Assembly: GCF_023503965.1 (NCBI RefSeq)
Contig: NZ_CP097298.1
Span: forward strand, 2,497,001 to 2,561,000
From: Brevundimonas albigilva
GTDB taxonomy: Bacteria; Pseudomonadota; Alphaproteobacteria; Caulobacterales; Caulobacteraceae
Length of the DNA: 64,000 nt
Reading direction: 5' to 3'
Shown here: positions 7,610-18,068 of the stretch, in pieces
Numbering within the stretch: position 1 is the first letter of the stretch
How the letters are laid out: each line of letters opens with the position of its first letter
Program-made: the position numbers and the translations under genes
Notes under the pieces: model-generated
Told to the model about the DNA's origin: nothing
The model's database searches: none
Seen by the model: the letters and a program-made list of their open reading frames with translations, nothing else

Positions 7610-10244
7610 ATGCATCGACGCCTGGCTCTTAAGGGAAGCGCGGCCTCCGCCGGCCTGATCGCCGCCTGCCTTCTGGCGCAGCCGGCCCGGGCCCAGACTT
7701 CGCAACCGGCGTCCCTGGACGAGGTGGTGGTCACCGGCTCGCGCATCGCCGGCGGCGACCGCCTGGCCCCGGTCGATGTGATCGACCGTCAGACCTTCGC
7801 CGCCGCCGGCGTCTCCGACGCTTCGCAACTGGTGCGGCTGCTGACCGCCAACTCGGGCTCCGAGGCCCAGGTCGACCAGCTGAACCAGCCGCAAAGTTCG
7901 GGCACGGCCCAGTTCAACCTGCGCAATCTCGGCCTGGGCTCGACCCTGGTCCTGATCGACGGCCAGCGCTGGACCAACAGCGCGGTGGTCGCCACCGACG
8001 GCTCGGCCTTCGTCGACATCAACTCCCTGGTGCCGATGATCGCGCTGGAGCGGATTGAGGCGGTCAAGGACGGCGCCTCGGCCGTCTATGGCTCCGACGC
8101 CGTCGCCGGGGTGGTCAACTTCATCACCCGCAAGGCGTGACCCGCCCCGAGATCAGCGCCAAATACGCCGTCGCCGACGGTTCCGAGGAATCGGTCATCG
8201 AGGCCATCGGCGGCCTGTCGCTGCTGGGCGGCGACCTGACCCTGGCGGCCTCGCACTTCCACCGGTCGGCCCTCGGCTCGGACGAGCGCGCCTTCACCCA
8301 GGCCGAGACCTACGGCCGCGCGCCGTGGACCGCCGTGACCAGCTACGGCCAGCCCGGTTCCTATTTCCGCCCCGGCACGGGCGGCTTTGCGCCCGACCCC
8401 GATTGCGACGATCCCGCCTTCGCCGAGGCCTATCGCAACAGCCCGACCGACAGCTTCTGCCGCCTGGACTACTCCGACTTCTTCGACCTGGTCCCGGAGG
8501 AGACGCGCACGCAGCTGTTCGCCGACTACCGCCGTCCGCTGGCCGGCGCCGAACTGTGGCTCCAGGGCGCCTGGTCCTCGACCGAGACCGTCGCGCGCCA
8601 GTCGCCGTCCCTGCCGATCCTGGCGCAGAGCCTGACGGTGCCGGCCTCGCACCCCGACAATCCGTTCGGCGAGGCCGTGCTGTTCCGCGGCCGCCTGCTG
8701 GGCGCCGAGGCCGGCGCCTCGGTCGCCGACTTCGTCTATGAGACCTGGCGCGTCGCCGGCGGTCTGTCCGGCGACTTCTCCACCGGCTGGACCTGGGATG
8801 TGTCCGCCACCGCCAGCCGCCAGCACGTCGCCTACGATAAGCCCGACGCCATCGGCAGCGCCCTGCAGAACGCCCTGAACGGTCTCGGCGGCCCCGGCTG
8901 CGACCCGACGACCGGAACGCCCGGCGCCGGCGCCTGCCGCTACTTCAACCCTTTCGGCAGCGCGTATCTGGGGACCGGCACGGCCAATGACGCCGACCTG
9001 GTCGACAGCCTGATCGGCTCCGTCGGCCTGCGCGGCGCGGCGGGCCTGATCACCCTGGACGCCTCGACCGGCGGCCAGGCCCTGGCCTGGGCCGGCGGCT
9101 CGATCGACGTCGCCCTGGGCGCTCAGTACCGCCGCAGCACCTTCCGCCACGATTGGAGCGACCGGGTCAACGCCGGCGACCTGCTGACCGCCGGCTACTC
9201 CCCCGACTTCGACGGCGATCAGGAAGCCCTGGCCGCTTTCGCCGAGGCCCGCGTGCATCTGGGCGATCGTATCGAGGCGCAACTGGCCGCGCGCCATGAA
9301 TCCTACGACGGCGACGACGGAAAGCTCAGCCCCAAGGTCGCCGTGCGCTGGGACGCGAACGACGCCCTGGCCCTGCGCGCCTCATGGAGCCAGGGCTTCC
9401 GCGCCCCCTCCGTCTACGCCCTGACCGGCGCCCAGGCGTCGCAGCCGTCGGTGTTCGACCGGGGCGCCTTCGTCTTCGTCAACACCCTGACCTCGGGCGA
9501 TCCGGACCTGAAGCCGGAGGAGTCCGAGAGCCTGACCCTGGGCGCCCTGTGGCGGCCGCTGCCCGGGCTGGAGCTCGGCCTCGACGCCTGGCGCTTCGAC
9601 TACACGAACCTGGTGGTCAAGGAATCGGCCCAGGCGATCATCGACCAGGCCGCCGCCGACGACGCGGCGGGCCTGACCGGCACGCCGGCGCAAGCCCGCG
9701 TCACCCGCTCCGGCGCGGGCGCCCTGACCTTTGTCCAGCTCTATTTCACCAACGCCTCGTCGATCGAGACGCAAGGCCTCGACCTCTCGGCCCGCTATTC
9801 GCGTGACCTGCTGGGCGGCGTCGCCCGCGCATCCGCCACCTGGACCCATGTCGACCGCTACGACATCCGCCTGACGCCCGGCGCCGCCGCCACCTCGGGC
9901 CTGGGCTCGACCAATCTGAACACCCTCGGCCGCTCTTTGCCCCAGGATCGCGGGGAGTTCGCCCTGTCGTGGGCCGATGCGGCCAACAGCCTGACGGCCC
10001 TCGTCCACTACACCTCCGGCTACAAAAACGACCGCAGCGGCGTCACCGACCCGGACATCGCCAGCCAGACGACGATGGACCTGCTCTACACCCTCGCGGT
10101 CGGCGCCGACCTCGACCTGTCGCTGGGCGTCGTAACCTGACCGACGAGGACCCGCCGCTGGCCCAGTTCGCCCTCGGCTACGACCCCGTCGTCGCCGACC
10201 CGCGCGGCCGGGTGGTCAGCGTGGGGCTGACGAAGCGGTTCTGA
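7610..10244 (+). CDS. TonB-dependent receptor, two frameshifts
   Basis: An outer-membrane TonB-dependent receptor of about 878 residues once two missing bases are restored. The ATG at 7610 follows GGAGG at 7600-7604 and gives a signal peptide ending PARAQ, then the TonB-box-like segment LDEVVVTGSRI and the plug domain (DGASAVYGSDAVAGVVNFIT). The frame breaks near 8130: the first part ends TRKA-stop, but one base later it continues VTRPEISAKYAVADG. It breaks again near 10128, where SLGVVT-stop should read on as GVRNLTDEDPP. The last strand ends in VGLTKRF with the terminal Phe typical of outer-membrane barrels. The ligand is unknown. No iron box or substrate operon is evident. Confidence 0.9.
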
Positions 10245-10261
10245 GCGGCTAGGAGGCGGGG

Positions 10262-10606
10262 ATGATCACGATGTACGGCATCCCCAATTGCGACACCGTC
10301 AAGAAGGCCCGCGTCTGGCTGGACCAGCACGGCGTGGATTACGCCTTTCACGACTACAAGAAGGCCGGCGCCGACCGCGCCAAGCTGGAGCAATGGGTCG
10401 ACGAGCACGGCTGGGAGACGGTGCTGAACCGCGCCGGCACCACGTTCAAAAAGCTGCCCGACGCCGACAAGACCGACCTTGACCGCGACAAGGCCGTCGC
10501 CCTGATGCTGACCCAGCCCTCGATGATCAAGCGCCCGGTCCTGGACCTGGGCGACCGCCGCCTGGTGGGCTTCAAGCCAGAGGCTTACGCGGCGGCGCTG
10601 GGTTAG
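10262..10606 (+). CDS. ArsC/Spx-type thioredoxin-fold protein (YffB-like)
   Basis: A 114-residue member of the arsenate-reductase-like family with the N-terminal motif MYGIPNCDTVKKARVWL and the C-terminal signature PSMIKRPVLDLGDRRLVGFKPE. It has one cysteine at the usual catalytic position. Proteins like YffB resemble glutathione-dependent reductases, but their real substrates are mostly unknown, so arsenate reduction should not be assumed. AGGAGG at 10251-10256 precedes the ATG at 10262; a second ATG three codons later could also serve. Confidence 0.9.
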   Translation: MITMYGIPNCDTVKKARVWLDQHGVDYAFHDYKKAGADRAKLEQWVDEHGWETVLNRAGTTFKKLPDADKTDLDRDKAVALMLTQPSMIKRPVLDLGDRRLVGFKPEAYAAALG

Positions 10607-10619
10607 GTCGCAAAGACGG

Positions 10620-10750
10620 TCGTCATTCCGGGGCCAAGCGCAGCGAGGAACCCGGAACCCAGGGCTCCAGTCACGCCGCCAGCGACATTGAGCGCTTGAT
10701 GCATGCCTCCTGGGTTCCGGGTTCGTCCTGCGGACGCCCCGGAAGGACGA
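10620..10750. repeat. Palindromic repeat, family C
   Basis: A 131-base inverted repeat between two convergent genes. The outer arms are TCGTCATTCCGGGG and CCCCGGAAGGACGA, with one mismatch. Inner arms are GAACCCGGAACCCAGG and CCTGGGTTCCGGGTTC. It resembles the short extragenic palindromes of alphaproteobacteria that begin CGTCATTCCGGGG. Only one copy was noticed in this window. It may help end transcription of both flanking genes. Confidence 0.75.
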
Positions 10751-10753
10751 AGA

Positions 10754-11547
10754 TCAGCCGCCCATCGGCACGTCGCGGCACCGCCTGACGATCTGCGGAT
10801 GCAGCGCCGGGGCGGCGCAGACCAGGCTGGCCTGGCGCGGGTCGGGGCGGTTGAAGCGCCAGGGGCGGCCATGGTGGTCGCTGACCGCGGCGCCGGCCTC
10901 CTGGGCGATCAGGCTGCCGGCCGCCACGTCCCAGTCCCACTTGGGCGTAAGCGCAATGGCCGCGTCGAAGGCGCCGGCCGCCACCAGGGCCATGCGATAG
11001 GCAAGGGCGTTCCGCTTCTCGAACCGCACGCTGGGCCAGGGCTCGGCCCAGTGCGGCCCCTCGATCAGGCGCGCGTCGCCCAGGAAGGACGCGTCTTCCA
11101 GCGCATCGGCGTCGGACGCCGCGATGGGCCGGTCGTTCCGCGTCGCGCCGCCGCCGCGCGTCGCGGCATAGGTCTCGCCGACCTCGGGCGCATGGATCAC
11201 GGCGGCGACCACTTCGCCGTCCTCGACCACGGCGATGGGCACGCACCACCACGGCGTCCGCTTCATGTAGGCCACCGTGCCGTCGATGGGATCGACCACG
11301 AAGATGCGTCGTCTCGACAGCCGTTCGGGCGAATCCGCCGTCTCCTCCGACAGCCAGCCATAGTCGGGCCGCGCGCCCAGCAGCCGTTCGCGCAGCAGGG
11401 CGTCGACCTTCAGGTCGCCGCTGGTGACGGGCGACCCGCCCGGCTTGGCCTCGATCTTCAGCCCCCCTCGCGCTCGGCTAGGGCCAGGGCGCCCGCATCG
11501 ACGGCGGCCTGCCGGATCAGTTCGAGATCGGCGCTCCAGTCCGTCAT
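10754..11547 (-). CDS. Inositol monophosphatase family protein (CysQ/HisN-like), frameshifted
   Basis: A member of the magnesium-dependent inositol-phosphatase superfamily, about 264 residues when one base is restored. The start ATG at 11547 overlaps the stop of pmbA (ATGA). The first 29 codons run MTDWSADLELIRQ to EREGG and then hit TGA; adding one G to the GGGGGG run near 11465 opens GLKIEAKPGGSPVTSGD and the rest. The metal-binding motifs are LSEETAD, VDPIDGT (near 11295) and WDWDVAAG, and all are present. It probably removes phosphate from an inositol, histidinol or adenosine bisphosphate. A second family member (cysQ) is at 46376-47203. Confidence 0.88.
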
Positions 11548-12908
11548 TTGCCCGCGATGGCCACCGCGTCGAACATCAGGCTGGGCACGTTGAAGGCGCC
11601 CCGGAACTCCAGGTCCGAGCCGCGCTGGAGGCGCAGATAGAGGTCAGTCAGCTTGCCGGCCACCGTCACCTCGCTGACCGGATAGGCGATCTCTCCCTCC
11701 TCGAACCAGAAGCCGGACACCCCGGCCGACCAGTCGCCGGTGTTGCCGTTAAGCGACGGCCCGAACATGGAGGTGACCAGAAGCCCCGTCCCTGCATCGG
11801 CCATCAGTTGCGCCAGCGTCCGCTCGCCCGGCGCCATGTGCAGATTGTGGGTCGAGACGCCCGACGGTCCCGCCAGCCCGCGCGAGGCGTGGCCGGTGCT
11901 GGCCAGGCCCAGCTGCGCCGCCGAGGCCGTGTTCATCAGCCAGGTGGTCAGGACGCCGTCGTCGAACAGCTTGCGTTCCTGAACCGCCACGCCCTCGTCG
12001 TCGAAGGGGGTGGAGCCCAGGCCGCGCGGCCGAAACGGATCGTCGATCAGATCGACCCCCGGCGCGAACACCCGCTGGCCCAGCCGGTCCTTCAGGAAGG
12101 AGGTGCCGCGCGCGATCGACGGCCCGGCGATGGCCCCCACGACGGGGGAGACGATCTGCCCGGCCACGCGGTTCTCGAAGATCACCGGCGCGGTGGTCGA
12201 GGCGATCTTGCGCGCGCCGACCCGTGCGACCGCGCGCCGCCCGGCGAAGTCGCCGATGGCCGGGGCGCCGGGCAGGTCGGACAGGTGCCGCGTCGTGCGG
12301 CTCTCGCCGCCGCGCTCCATCGCCCCGTCCTTCTCGGCGATCACGCCGACGCCCAGCGAATAGGCCGAGCCCTGATAGGCGCCGTCGAAGCCGCCAGAGG
12401 TCACCAGCCGCCAGCGGCTGGACGACCAGGAGGCGTGCCCTCCCTCCGACTTGGCCACGCCCGGCACGGCCAGGGCCACGCCTTCCGCCTCGGCCGCGGC
12501 GGCCTCCAGATCGGCCGCGCCGCGCTCGGTCGGGTCGAAAAGGTCCAGGTCCGCGAACGGCCCGCGCGCCAGCCGCTCCTCCGGCGCCAGGCCCGCATAG
12601 GGGTCTTCCGGCGCCAGCCGCGCCATGGCGACGGCCCGCTCCACCAGCCGCGCCCGCGTCGCCGGCGACAGGTCGGAGGCCGACACCGTCGCCTGGCGCC
12701 TGCCGACGAAGACCCGCAGGCCCAGGTCGCGCGACTCCTCGCGCTCCACGTCCTCCAGCCGGCCGTTGCGCACCCCGACCGACAGCGACTGGCGGTCGGC
12801 CGTCACCGCCTCGGCCGCGTCGGCGCCGGCCGTCAGCGCGGCCTGGACGATGTCGTTGAGGATTTCGGGAGAAACGGACGCCGGGGCGCCGGACAGGACT
12901 TCGGTCAT
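11544..12908 (-). CDS. pmbA: TldE/PmbA metalloprotease-family protein
   Basis: A 454-residue PmbA (TldE) homologue. With TldD it forms a heterodimeric zinc protease that trims modified peptides and unfolded chains in the cytosol; TldE itself lacks the zinc site. Recognisable regions are LTAGADAAEAVTADRQ near the N-terminus, LGLRVFVGRRQATVSASD, and the C-terminal block ASTGHASRGLAGPSGVSTHN followed by FGPSLNGNTGDWSAGVSGFW. No tldD lies in the window. The stop overlaps the start of the inositol-phosphatase-family gene, so the two are translationally linked. Confidence 0.93.
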   Translation of the reverse strand: MTEVLSGAPASVSPEILNDIVQAALTAGADAAEAVTADRQSLSVGVRNGRLEDVEREESRDLGLRVFVGRRQATVSASDLSPATRARLVERAVAMARLAPEDPYAGLAPEERLARGPFADLDLFDPTERGAADLEAAAAEAEGVALAVPGVAKSEGGHASWSSSRWRLVTSGGFDGAYQGSAYSLGVGVIAEKDGAMERGGESRTTRHLSDLPGAPAIGDFAGRRAVARVGARKIASTTAPVIFENRVAGQIVSPVVGAIAGPSIARGTSFLKDRLGQRVFAPGVDLIDDPFRPRGLGSTPFDDEGVAVQERKLFDDGVLTTWLMNTASAAQLGLASTGHASRGLAGPSGVSTHNLHMAPGERTLAQLMADAGTGLLVTSMFGPSLNGNTGDWSAGVSGFWFEEGEIAYPVSEVTVAGKLTDLYLRLQRGSDLEFRGAFNVPSLMFDAVAIAGK

Positions 12909-12948
12909 GCCCCGATATGGCGGACCCCTCCGGTCGCCGCAACCGGCG

Positions 12949-13358
12949 TCACAGCACCCCGTAGGCGATCAGGCCGACGCCGGCGGACAGCAGGGCGATC
13001 CAGGTCAGCGCCATGCCCAGCACCCGGCCGATGGACGGGCCCGTCTGCAGCATCAGGCCCAGCGCATGGAGGATGCGGCCCGCCAGCAGGGTCGCGCCCA
13101 CCGCATGGACCATCCACGCCTGGCCGCTGACCAGGCCAGCAGCGCCATCGCCGCCATGCCGGGCGTGGCGTATTCGACGCAGTTGCCGAAGGCGCGGCTG
13201 GCGGCCAGCAGGTCGGAATGGCCGCCATCGCCGAACGACACCATGTGCCGCCGTCTCCCGCTGACCACCATGCCCGACAGCACCAGCAGCATCAGGATCA
13301 GCAGGCCGCTCCACAGGGCCGCGGCCTGCAGGGCGTGCATCAAGGCTTCGGTCATCAT
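12949..13358 (-). CDS. MAPEG family membrane protein, frameshifted
   Basis: A small four-helix membrane protein of the MAPEG family, which includes glutathione-dependent enzymes and relatives of unknown function. It is about 136 residues once one base is restored. The first part runs MMTEALMHALQAAALWSGLL to YATPGMAAMALLA. The frame breaks near 13133, where one missing C in CTGGCCTGGTC would let it continue LVSGQAWMVHAVGATLLAGR and end GVGLIAYGVL. It lies between pmbA and the M14 peptidase, all on the minus strand. The bacterial substrate is not known. Confidence 0.85.
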
Positions 13359-13361
13359 CGA

Positions 13362-15191
13362 TCAGTCCTCGCGCCCGACCGGATAGAGCAGATAGCGGTC
13401 GTCGTAAAACGGCGTGCGCTCATAGAACCAGGCCAGACGGGCGTGCGGATCGGCCGCGAAGCCCGGCTCGGCCGCCAGCTTGGCCTCGAACTCGGCCTTC
13501 AGCGCCGGATCGGCCGCCAGCATCCGGTCCGCCAGCGGGGCGATGGCGTAGGGCTCGATATATTCGACCCGGCTCAGCACCTCGGGGAACATCCCCCAGG
13601 CGAAGAAGCTCTCGCTGGATTGCGGCTCCAGCAGCAGCACGACGATGTCGCCCAGCGGCTGGTCGGTGGACACCCGCACCGAACCGGCGGGGAAGATCCA
13701 GTCGCGAGCCTCGACCTCGACCGCCTCGACCGAGGCCTGGACGTGGCCCTCGTTGGCGCGGGTCGCCAGCTTGGGATCGACCAAGCGCAGCATGGAGACG
13801 GCGATGGTGCGGGGTTCGCTCACCGCCTCCATCTCGATCCCGTGCGCCTTCAGCCGCTCGATGATGTCGGCGCGATAGCCGGGGACCCAGTAGGCGGCGG
13901 GGCGCTTCAGCGTCAGCGTCGGCCTGGAGCCATAGAAGGGCAGGGACCAGATTTCCGGATCGGCTTCGCCCAGCCAGCGGATTTCCTTGCGGCCCGACGC
14001 GGCGCTGTCGACCATCTCGTAGCGGATGCCCTTGAAGGCGCGGGTGGAGGACGGGGCGTCCTCCTGCTCGAAATTGGCCAGGATCTCGGCGGGGCGCAGG
14101 GCCTTGTCCTCCTCGGTCGCCGCCCGCAGCGCCGCGCCCTGGTCCGCCAGCAGCCTCAGCGCCGCCTCGATGAAGACATAGGTCCCCAGCACCCGCTGCT
14201 CGTGGGGCTTCAGGCTGTGGTTCTCGATCAGGATGGTCGGCACATGCGCCGCCGCGCCCCAGCCGTTGGAGAAGCGCTCGCCCAGGCCGCCGTCGTTCAG
14301 CCCCGCCCGGGGGTCGTCGTCGTCCATGCCGAAAACCAGCTCGCCGGGGATATGGCCTTCGCGCTCCAGCGCCGCGTTCATCGCCGGCTTGAACACCGAA
14401 TCCAGCCAGGCCGAGCTGTTCGGCGACCGGCTGAACGCGCCGTCCTCGCCGTTGAAGCCATAGGTGACGTCGTACTGGTAATCCATGCCGTCGGTGACGT
14501 GGACGTCCACGTAAAGATCGGGCCGGTACTTCAGGATCAGGCCGCGCACGGCCCGCATCTCGGGCTGGTCCAGCTTCAGATAGTCGCGGTTCAGGTTCTG
14601 GTTGGTCGCCGTGTTGCGCCAGCCCTGGATGCGCGGGCCGCGCTGGTTGGGCCGCGAATAGGCGGACGCCCGCTCATGCCCGTCCACGCTCAGGATCGGG
14701 ATCAGGATCAGGTTGACCCGGTCCAGCAGCCCGTCCTTGCCGTAGAAGGCGATGTCGCGCAGCAGCATCATGCCCGCGTCCTTGCCGTCGATCTCGCCGG
14801 GGTGGATGCCCGCCTGGATCATGAGAACGGGCTTGGCCGGATCGAAGGCGGCTCCGTCCTTGGACGCGATCACCGCATAGATCGGCCGCCCCTCCGGCGA
14901 GACGCCGAACTGTTCGATGCGGATCAACTCGCTGGCCTGGTCCAGCCGGTCGAACCAGGCGCGGGTGTCGACATAGTTCGGCGAAAAATCGTGCGCCGCA
15001 TCCGCCTCGAACGCGGTGACCCACGGGTCGGAGGCGTCACGCAGCAGCGCTTTCGACGCGCCGTCCCAGGCGGGCGCCGGCGGCAGGAAGGCCTGATCCC
15101 AGGGGGCGGCGTTGGGCAGGGACGGCGGCTGGGACATGGCGGGGCTCGCAATCAGAACGGACAAGGCGGCGAAGATCGGGGCATGACGCAT
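13362..15191 (-). CDS. M14 family zinc carboxypeptidase-like protein
   Basis: A 609-residue secreted M14-family metallopeptidase. The ATG at 15191 is preceded by AAGGA with 7 bases of spacing and begins a signal peptide (MRHAPIFAALSVLIASPAMS). The zinc site is visible as HPGEIDGKDAG (His and Glu ligands) and the third ligand as VDVHVTDG. NQNLNRDYLKLD carries the substrate-binding Asn-Arg pair. The large C-terminal half has no clear domain. The substrate is unknown; related proteins cleave peptides or cell-wall material in the periplasm. An alternative ATG at 15206 would add five residues. Confidence 0.9.
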   Translation of the reverse strand: MRHAPIFAALSVLIASPAMSQPPSLPNAAPWDQAFLPPAPAWDGASKALLRDASDPWVTAFEADAAHDFSPNYVDTRAWFDRLDQASELIRIEQFGVSPEGRPIYAVIASKDGAAFDPAKPVLMIQAGIHPGEIDGKDAGMMLLRDIAFYGKDGLLDRVNLILIPILSVDGHERASAYSRPNQRGPRIQGWRNTATNQNLNRDYLKLDQPEMRAVRGLILKYRPDLYVDVHVTDGMDYQYDVTYGFNGEDGAFSRSPNSSAWLDSVFKPAMNAALEREGHIPGELVFGMDDDDPRAGLNDGGLGERFSNGWGAAAHVPTILIENHSLKPHEQRVLGTYVFIEAALRLLADQGAALRAATEEDKALRPAEILANFEQEDAPSSTRAFKGIRYEMVDSAASGRKEIRWLGEADPEIWSLPFYGSRPTLTLKRPAAYWVPGYRADIIERLKAHGIEMEAVSEPRTIAVSMLRLVDPKLATRANEGHVQASVEAVEVEARDWIFPAGSVRVSTDQPLGDIVVLLLEPQSSESFFAWGMFPEVLSRVEYIEPYAIAPLADRMLAADPALKAEFEAKLAAEPGFAADPHARLAWFYERTPFYDDRYLLYPVGRED

Positions 15192-15223
15192 GGAGCGGTC
15201 CTTCATGGCAAGGCAGGGTCCGG

Positions 15224-15859
15224 TCAGGGCGCGGTCGCGGCGGCGGGCCCCTGGCTGTCTTGCGCGGGCGGCGATTGCGGCGCCGGCAGGCAGGCGATCG
15301 CCAGATAGATCAGCACGTGAAGGCCGACCAGCCCTGCGAACCACCGCTTGCTGCGCGTCAGCGCCGCCGGGACGATGAGGATCAGATACAGCGGATAGGC
15401 GATGGCGTAGTTGAGAAGAATCATCCCCGCGCCCGGCTGGCCCAGCACCTGAAACGCGGAGACGGCGACCATCATCGTGTTCGCGGCCGTGGTCAGAAGC
15501 AGCACGATCTTCTTGTTGGCCCAGAAATGCTCGTCCAGCGCCAGCCCGTCCTCGATCTGGTGGGGAAACACCAGGGAGGCGGCGATGAAATAGACCAGGG
15601 CGATGGCCAGGCCGATCACCAGCATCCCATAGCTGAACGGCGCGTCGCGAAAGGCGTGCCAGGCCGCATCCCAGAAGGTGGCGATGTCCAGGCCGACGAA
15701 CAGCGCCAGCAGCGGCGTCAGCCAGCCGATGCGGATGGCCTTGCGATGCTGGATGGCCGTCGCCAGGCCGGTGGCGATCACCGCCACCGAAAGGCCCAGC
15801 GCCAGACCGTAGAAGCTGAAATAGAATTCGAACGCGCTCAAATCGCCCCCGGCGGTCAA
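15224..15859 (-). CDS. Hypothetical membrane protein, about six helices
   Basis: A 211-residue protein that I do not recognise. It has about six hydrophobic segments, including YGLALGLSVAVIATGLATAI, MLVIGLAIALVYFIAASLVF and LIVPAALTRSKRWFAGLVGL. The C-terminal tail is rich in Pro, Ala and Gln. It lies ten bases downstream of the ubiD stop on the minus strand and may be in the same transcript, but nothing in it points to a shared function. Confidence 0.75.
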   Translation of the reverse strand: MTAGGDLSAFEFYFSFYGLALGLSVAVIATGLATAIQHRKAIRIGWLTPLLALFVGLDIATFWDAAWHAFRDAPFSYGMLVIGLAIALVYFIAASLVFPHQIEDGLALDEHFWANKKIVLLLTTAANTMMVAVSAFQVLGQPGAGMILLNYAIAYPLYLILIVPAALTRSKRWFAGLVGLHVLIYLAIACLPAPQSPPAQDSQGPAAATAP

Positions 15860-15868
15860 AGGCCGAGC

Positions 15869-17398
15869 TTATTTCCAGATCGGCGCGCCGTCACCCGGCA
15901 ATCCCAGCCGGTCCCATATCTCCGACACCCGCTCGATCACGTCCTGATCCATGCGGATTTCCTCGCCCCATTCGCGCTTGGTCTCGGGCGGCCATTTGTC
16001 GGTGGCGTCGAGGCCGATCTTCGACCCCAGGCCGCTCTCGGGACTGGCGAAATCCAGATAGTCGATCGGCGTCGATTCGATCACCGTGATGTCGCGCGCG
16101 GGGTCCATCTTGGTCGAGATGGCCCACATGACGTCCTTCCAGTCGCGGGCGTCGATGTCGTCGTCCACCACGATGACCCATTTGGTGTACATGAACTGGC
16201 GGAGGTAGCTCCACACGCCCAGCATCACCCGCTTGGCGTGGCCCGGATAGGCCTTCTTCATCGACACCACGGCAATCCGGTAGCTGCACCCCTCGGGCGG
16301 CAGCCAGAAGTCGACGATCTCGGGGAACTGCTGGCGCAGCAGGGGAATGAAGACCTCGTTCAGCGCCTCGCCCAGCACGCTCGGCTCGTCCGGCGGCCGT
16401 CCCGTGAAGGTGGTCAGATAAATCGGGTCGCGCCGCATGGTGATGGCGCTGACCTGAAACACCGGGAATTTCTCGACCGAGTTGTAATAGCCGGTGTGGT
16501 CGCCGTAGGGACCCTCGTCCTCGAACTCGTCCAGCAGGACATGGCCTTCCAGCACGATCTCGGCCTGGGCCGGGACCATCAGCGGCACGGTCTTGCAGGC
16601 GACCAGTTCGGCCTTGGCGCCGCGCATCAGGCCCGCGAACTGATATTCCGACAGGGTGTCCGGCACCGGCGTCACCGCCGCCAGGATGGTCCCCGGATCG
16701 GCGCCCAGCACGACGGCGCAGGGCAGGGGTTCGCGCTTTCCGGCCTTCTTGTGCCGGGCGTAGTGTTGCGCCCCGCCGCGGTGCGCCAGCCAGCGCATGA
16801 TCGCCTTGTCCTTGCCCAGCACCTGCATCCGATAAATGCCCAGGTTGAAGTCGTCCTCGCGGTCGTCCGACGGCCCCTTGGTCACCACCAGGCCCCAGGT
16901 GATCAGGGGCGCGGGCTCGCCGGGCCAGCACGACTGGACAGGCAGGGCCGTCAGGTCGATCCGGTCGCCCTTCAGCACCACCTCCTGCACCGGCGCCTTC
17001 TTCACCGTCTTGGGCCGCATCGACATGACGGTCTGCGCCAGCGGCAGCATCTCCATCGCATCGCCCAGGCCCCGCGGCGGCGTCGGATTGCGCAGGAAGG
17101 CCAGCAACTCCCCGACCTCGCGCAGCTCGCCCGCCGTGGTGCGCGACTTGCCCTCCAGCGTCACCCCCATGGCGACCCGCTTCACCGTGCCGAACAGATT
17201 GGCCAGGCAGGGGATGGGGCTGATCGTCCCGTCCGGCATGACCGGCCGTTCGAACAGGACCGCCGGCCCGCCGTTGCGCAACAGCCGGGTCTGGATCTCG
17301 GTCATCTCCAGCACGGTGGACACGGGCTCGGTCACCCGGACCAGCTCGCCTTGGGCTTCCAGCTGATCGATGAAGTCGCGCAGGGATTTGTAGGCCAT
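15869..17398 (-). CDS. ubiD: UbiD family decarboxylase
   Basis: A 509-residue UbiD-type decarboxylase. UbiD uses prenylated FMN made by UbiX to remove the carboxyl group from 4-hydroxy-3-polyprenylbenzoate in ubiquinone synthesis. The N-terminal [20 protein letters not shown] and the central [19 protein letters not shown] match the family, and [15 protein letters not shown] holds conserved active-site residues. Length is normal. No ubiX is nearby. A role in ubiquinone synthesis is likely from overall similarity, though UbiD relatives acting on other aromatic acids cannot be excluded. Confidence 0.93.
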   Translation of the reverse strand: MAYKSLRDFIDQLEAQGELVRVTEPVSTVLEMTEIQTRLLRNGGPAVLFERPVMPDGTISPIPCLANLFGTVKRVAMGVTLEGKSRTTAGELREVGELLAFLRNPTPPRGLGDAMEMLPLAQTVMSMRPKTVKKAPVQEVVLKGDRIDLTALPVQSCWPGEPAPLITWGLVVTKGPSDDREDDFNLGIYRMQVLGKDKAIMRWLAHRGGAQHYARHKKAGKREPLPCAVVLGADPGTILAAVTPVPDTLSEYQFAGLMRGAKAELVACKTVPLMVPAQAEIVLEGHVLLDEFEDEGPYGDHTGYYNSVEKFPVFQVSAITMRRDPIYLTTFTGRPPDEPSVLGEALNEVFIPLLRQQFPEIVDFWLPPEGCSYRIAVVSMKKAYPGHAKRVMLGVWSYLRQFMYTKWVIVVDDDIDARDWKDVMWAISTKMDPARDITVIESTPIDYLDFASPESGLGSKIGLDATDKWPPETKREWGEEIRMDQDVIERVSEIWDRLGLPGDGAPIWK

Positions 17399-17407
17399 GC
17401 GACCCGC

Positions 17408-18067
17408 CTAAAGCGCCGAGGCGGAACTGTCACGCGCCGCGCGTGCGAACAGGCGGTCCAGCCCCGTCAGGCTCAACCCGACCAGCAGGAAGAACATCAG
17501 CAGCCCGCCGAAGATCGCGACCACGCGGCCCAGGCCCAGCTGATCCACATTGACGAACCCATAGGGCCACCAATGCGTCGCCAGCCCGTGGACCAGCGTC
17601 CAGCCGCCATAGACCAGCGGGAACGCCAGCCATTTGACCGGGTCGATCCAGCGCAGCCGGCCCTTGGGCGTGAACCACAGCCAGTCCAGCACGAAGGCGG
17701 CGGGCATGACGTAGTGCAGCACCACATTGACCGCCAGCGACCAGCCGGTCGGGCTCCAGTAGGGATGCAGGAGCAGGTGGTACACCACCCCCACCACGAC
17801 GATGTACATGGCGACGGCGGCCCGCACCCCCTCGCTGGCGGACCATCGCGCCAGCCGCGAGCCGGGGCTCAGCAGCGGCCCCGTGAAGGCCGCCGCGACC
17901 AGCACATTGGTCAGGATGGTGAAGAAGCTGAAGAAGTTGACGGTCAGGCCCGCGACGTCCCCCGGCTCGGCCGGGCCGACCATCAGCACATATTGCAGGG
18001 CCAGCGCCGCCCAGCCGACGACCGCGAACGTGGCGCGCCAGAGCCGGGCGGGCGGGGTCCGCCGCAT
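17408..18067 (-). CDS. Pr6Pr family membrane protein
   Basis: A 219-residue integral membrane protein. Six or more helices are visible, with features of the Pr6Pr (FAR-17a/AIG1-like) family: NFFSFFTILTNVLVAAAFTG near the N-terminus, YHLLLHPYWSPTGWS, and the middle motif YVMPAAFVLDWLWFTPKG. Some eukaryotic relatives of AIG1 hydrolyse fatty-acid esters of hydroxy fatty acids; the bacterial members are uncharacterised. It sits between the sulfotransferase gene and ubiD on the same strand with almost no spacing. Confidence 0.75.
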   Translation of the reverse strand: MRRTPPARLWRATFAVVGWAALALQYVLMVGPAEPGDVAGLTVNFFSFFTILTNVLVAAAFTGPLLSPGSRLARWSASEGVRAAVAMYIVVVGVVYHLLLHPYWSPTGWSLAVNVVLHYVMPAAFVLDWLWFTPKGRLRWIDPVKWLAFPLVYGGWTLVHGLATHWWPYGFVNVDQLGLGRVVAIFGGLLMFFLLVGLSLTGLDRLFARAARDSSASAL

Positions 18068-18068
18068 C

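Noticed and set aside
8130..10130. TonB receptor split into separate real genes
   Set aside because: The parts join exactly with one added base each and form one normal-length receptor.
10262..10606. True arsenate reductase arsC
   Set aside because: It fits the YffB/Spx-like branch, and no arsR, arsB or acr3 genes are nearby.
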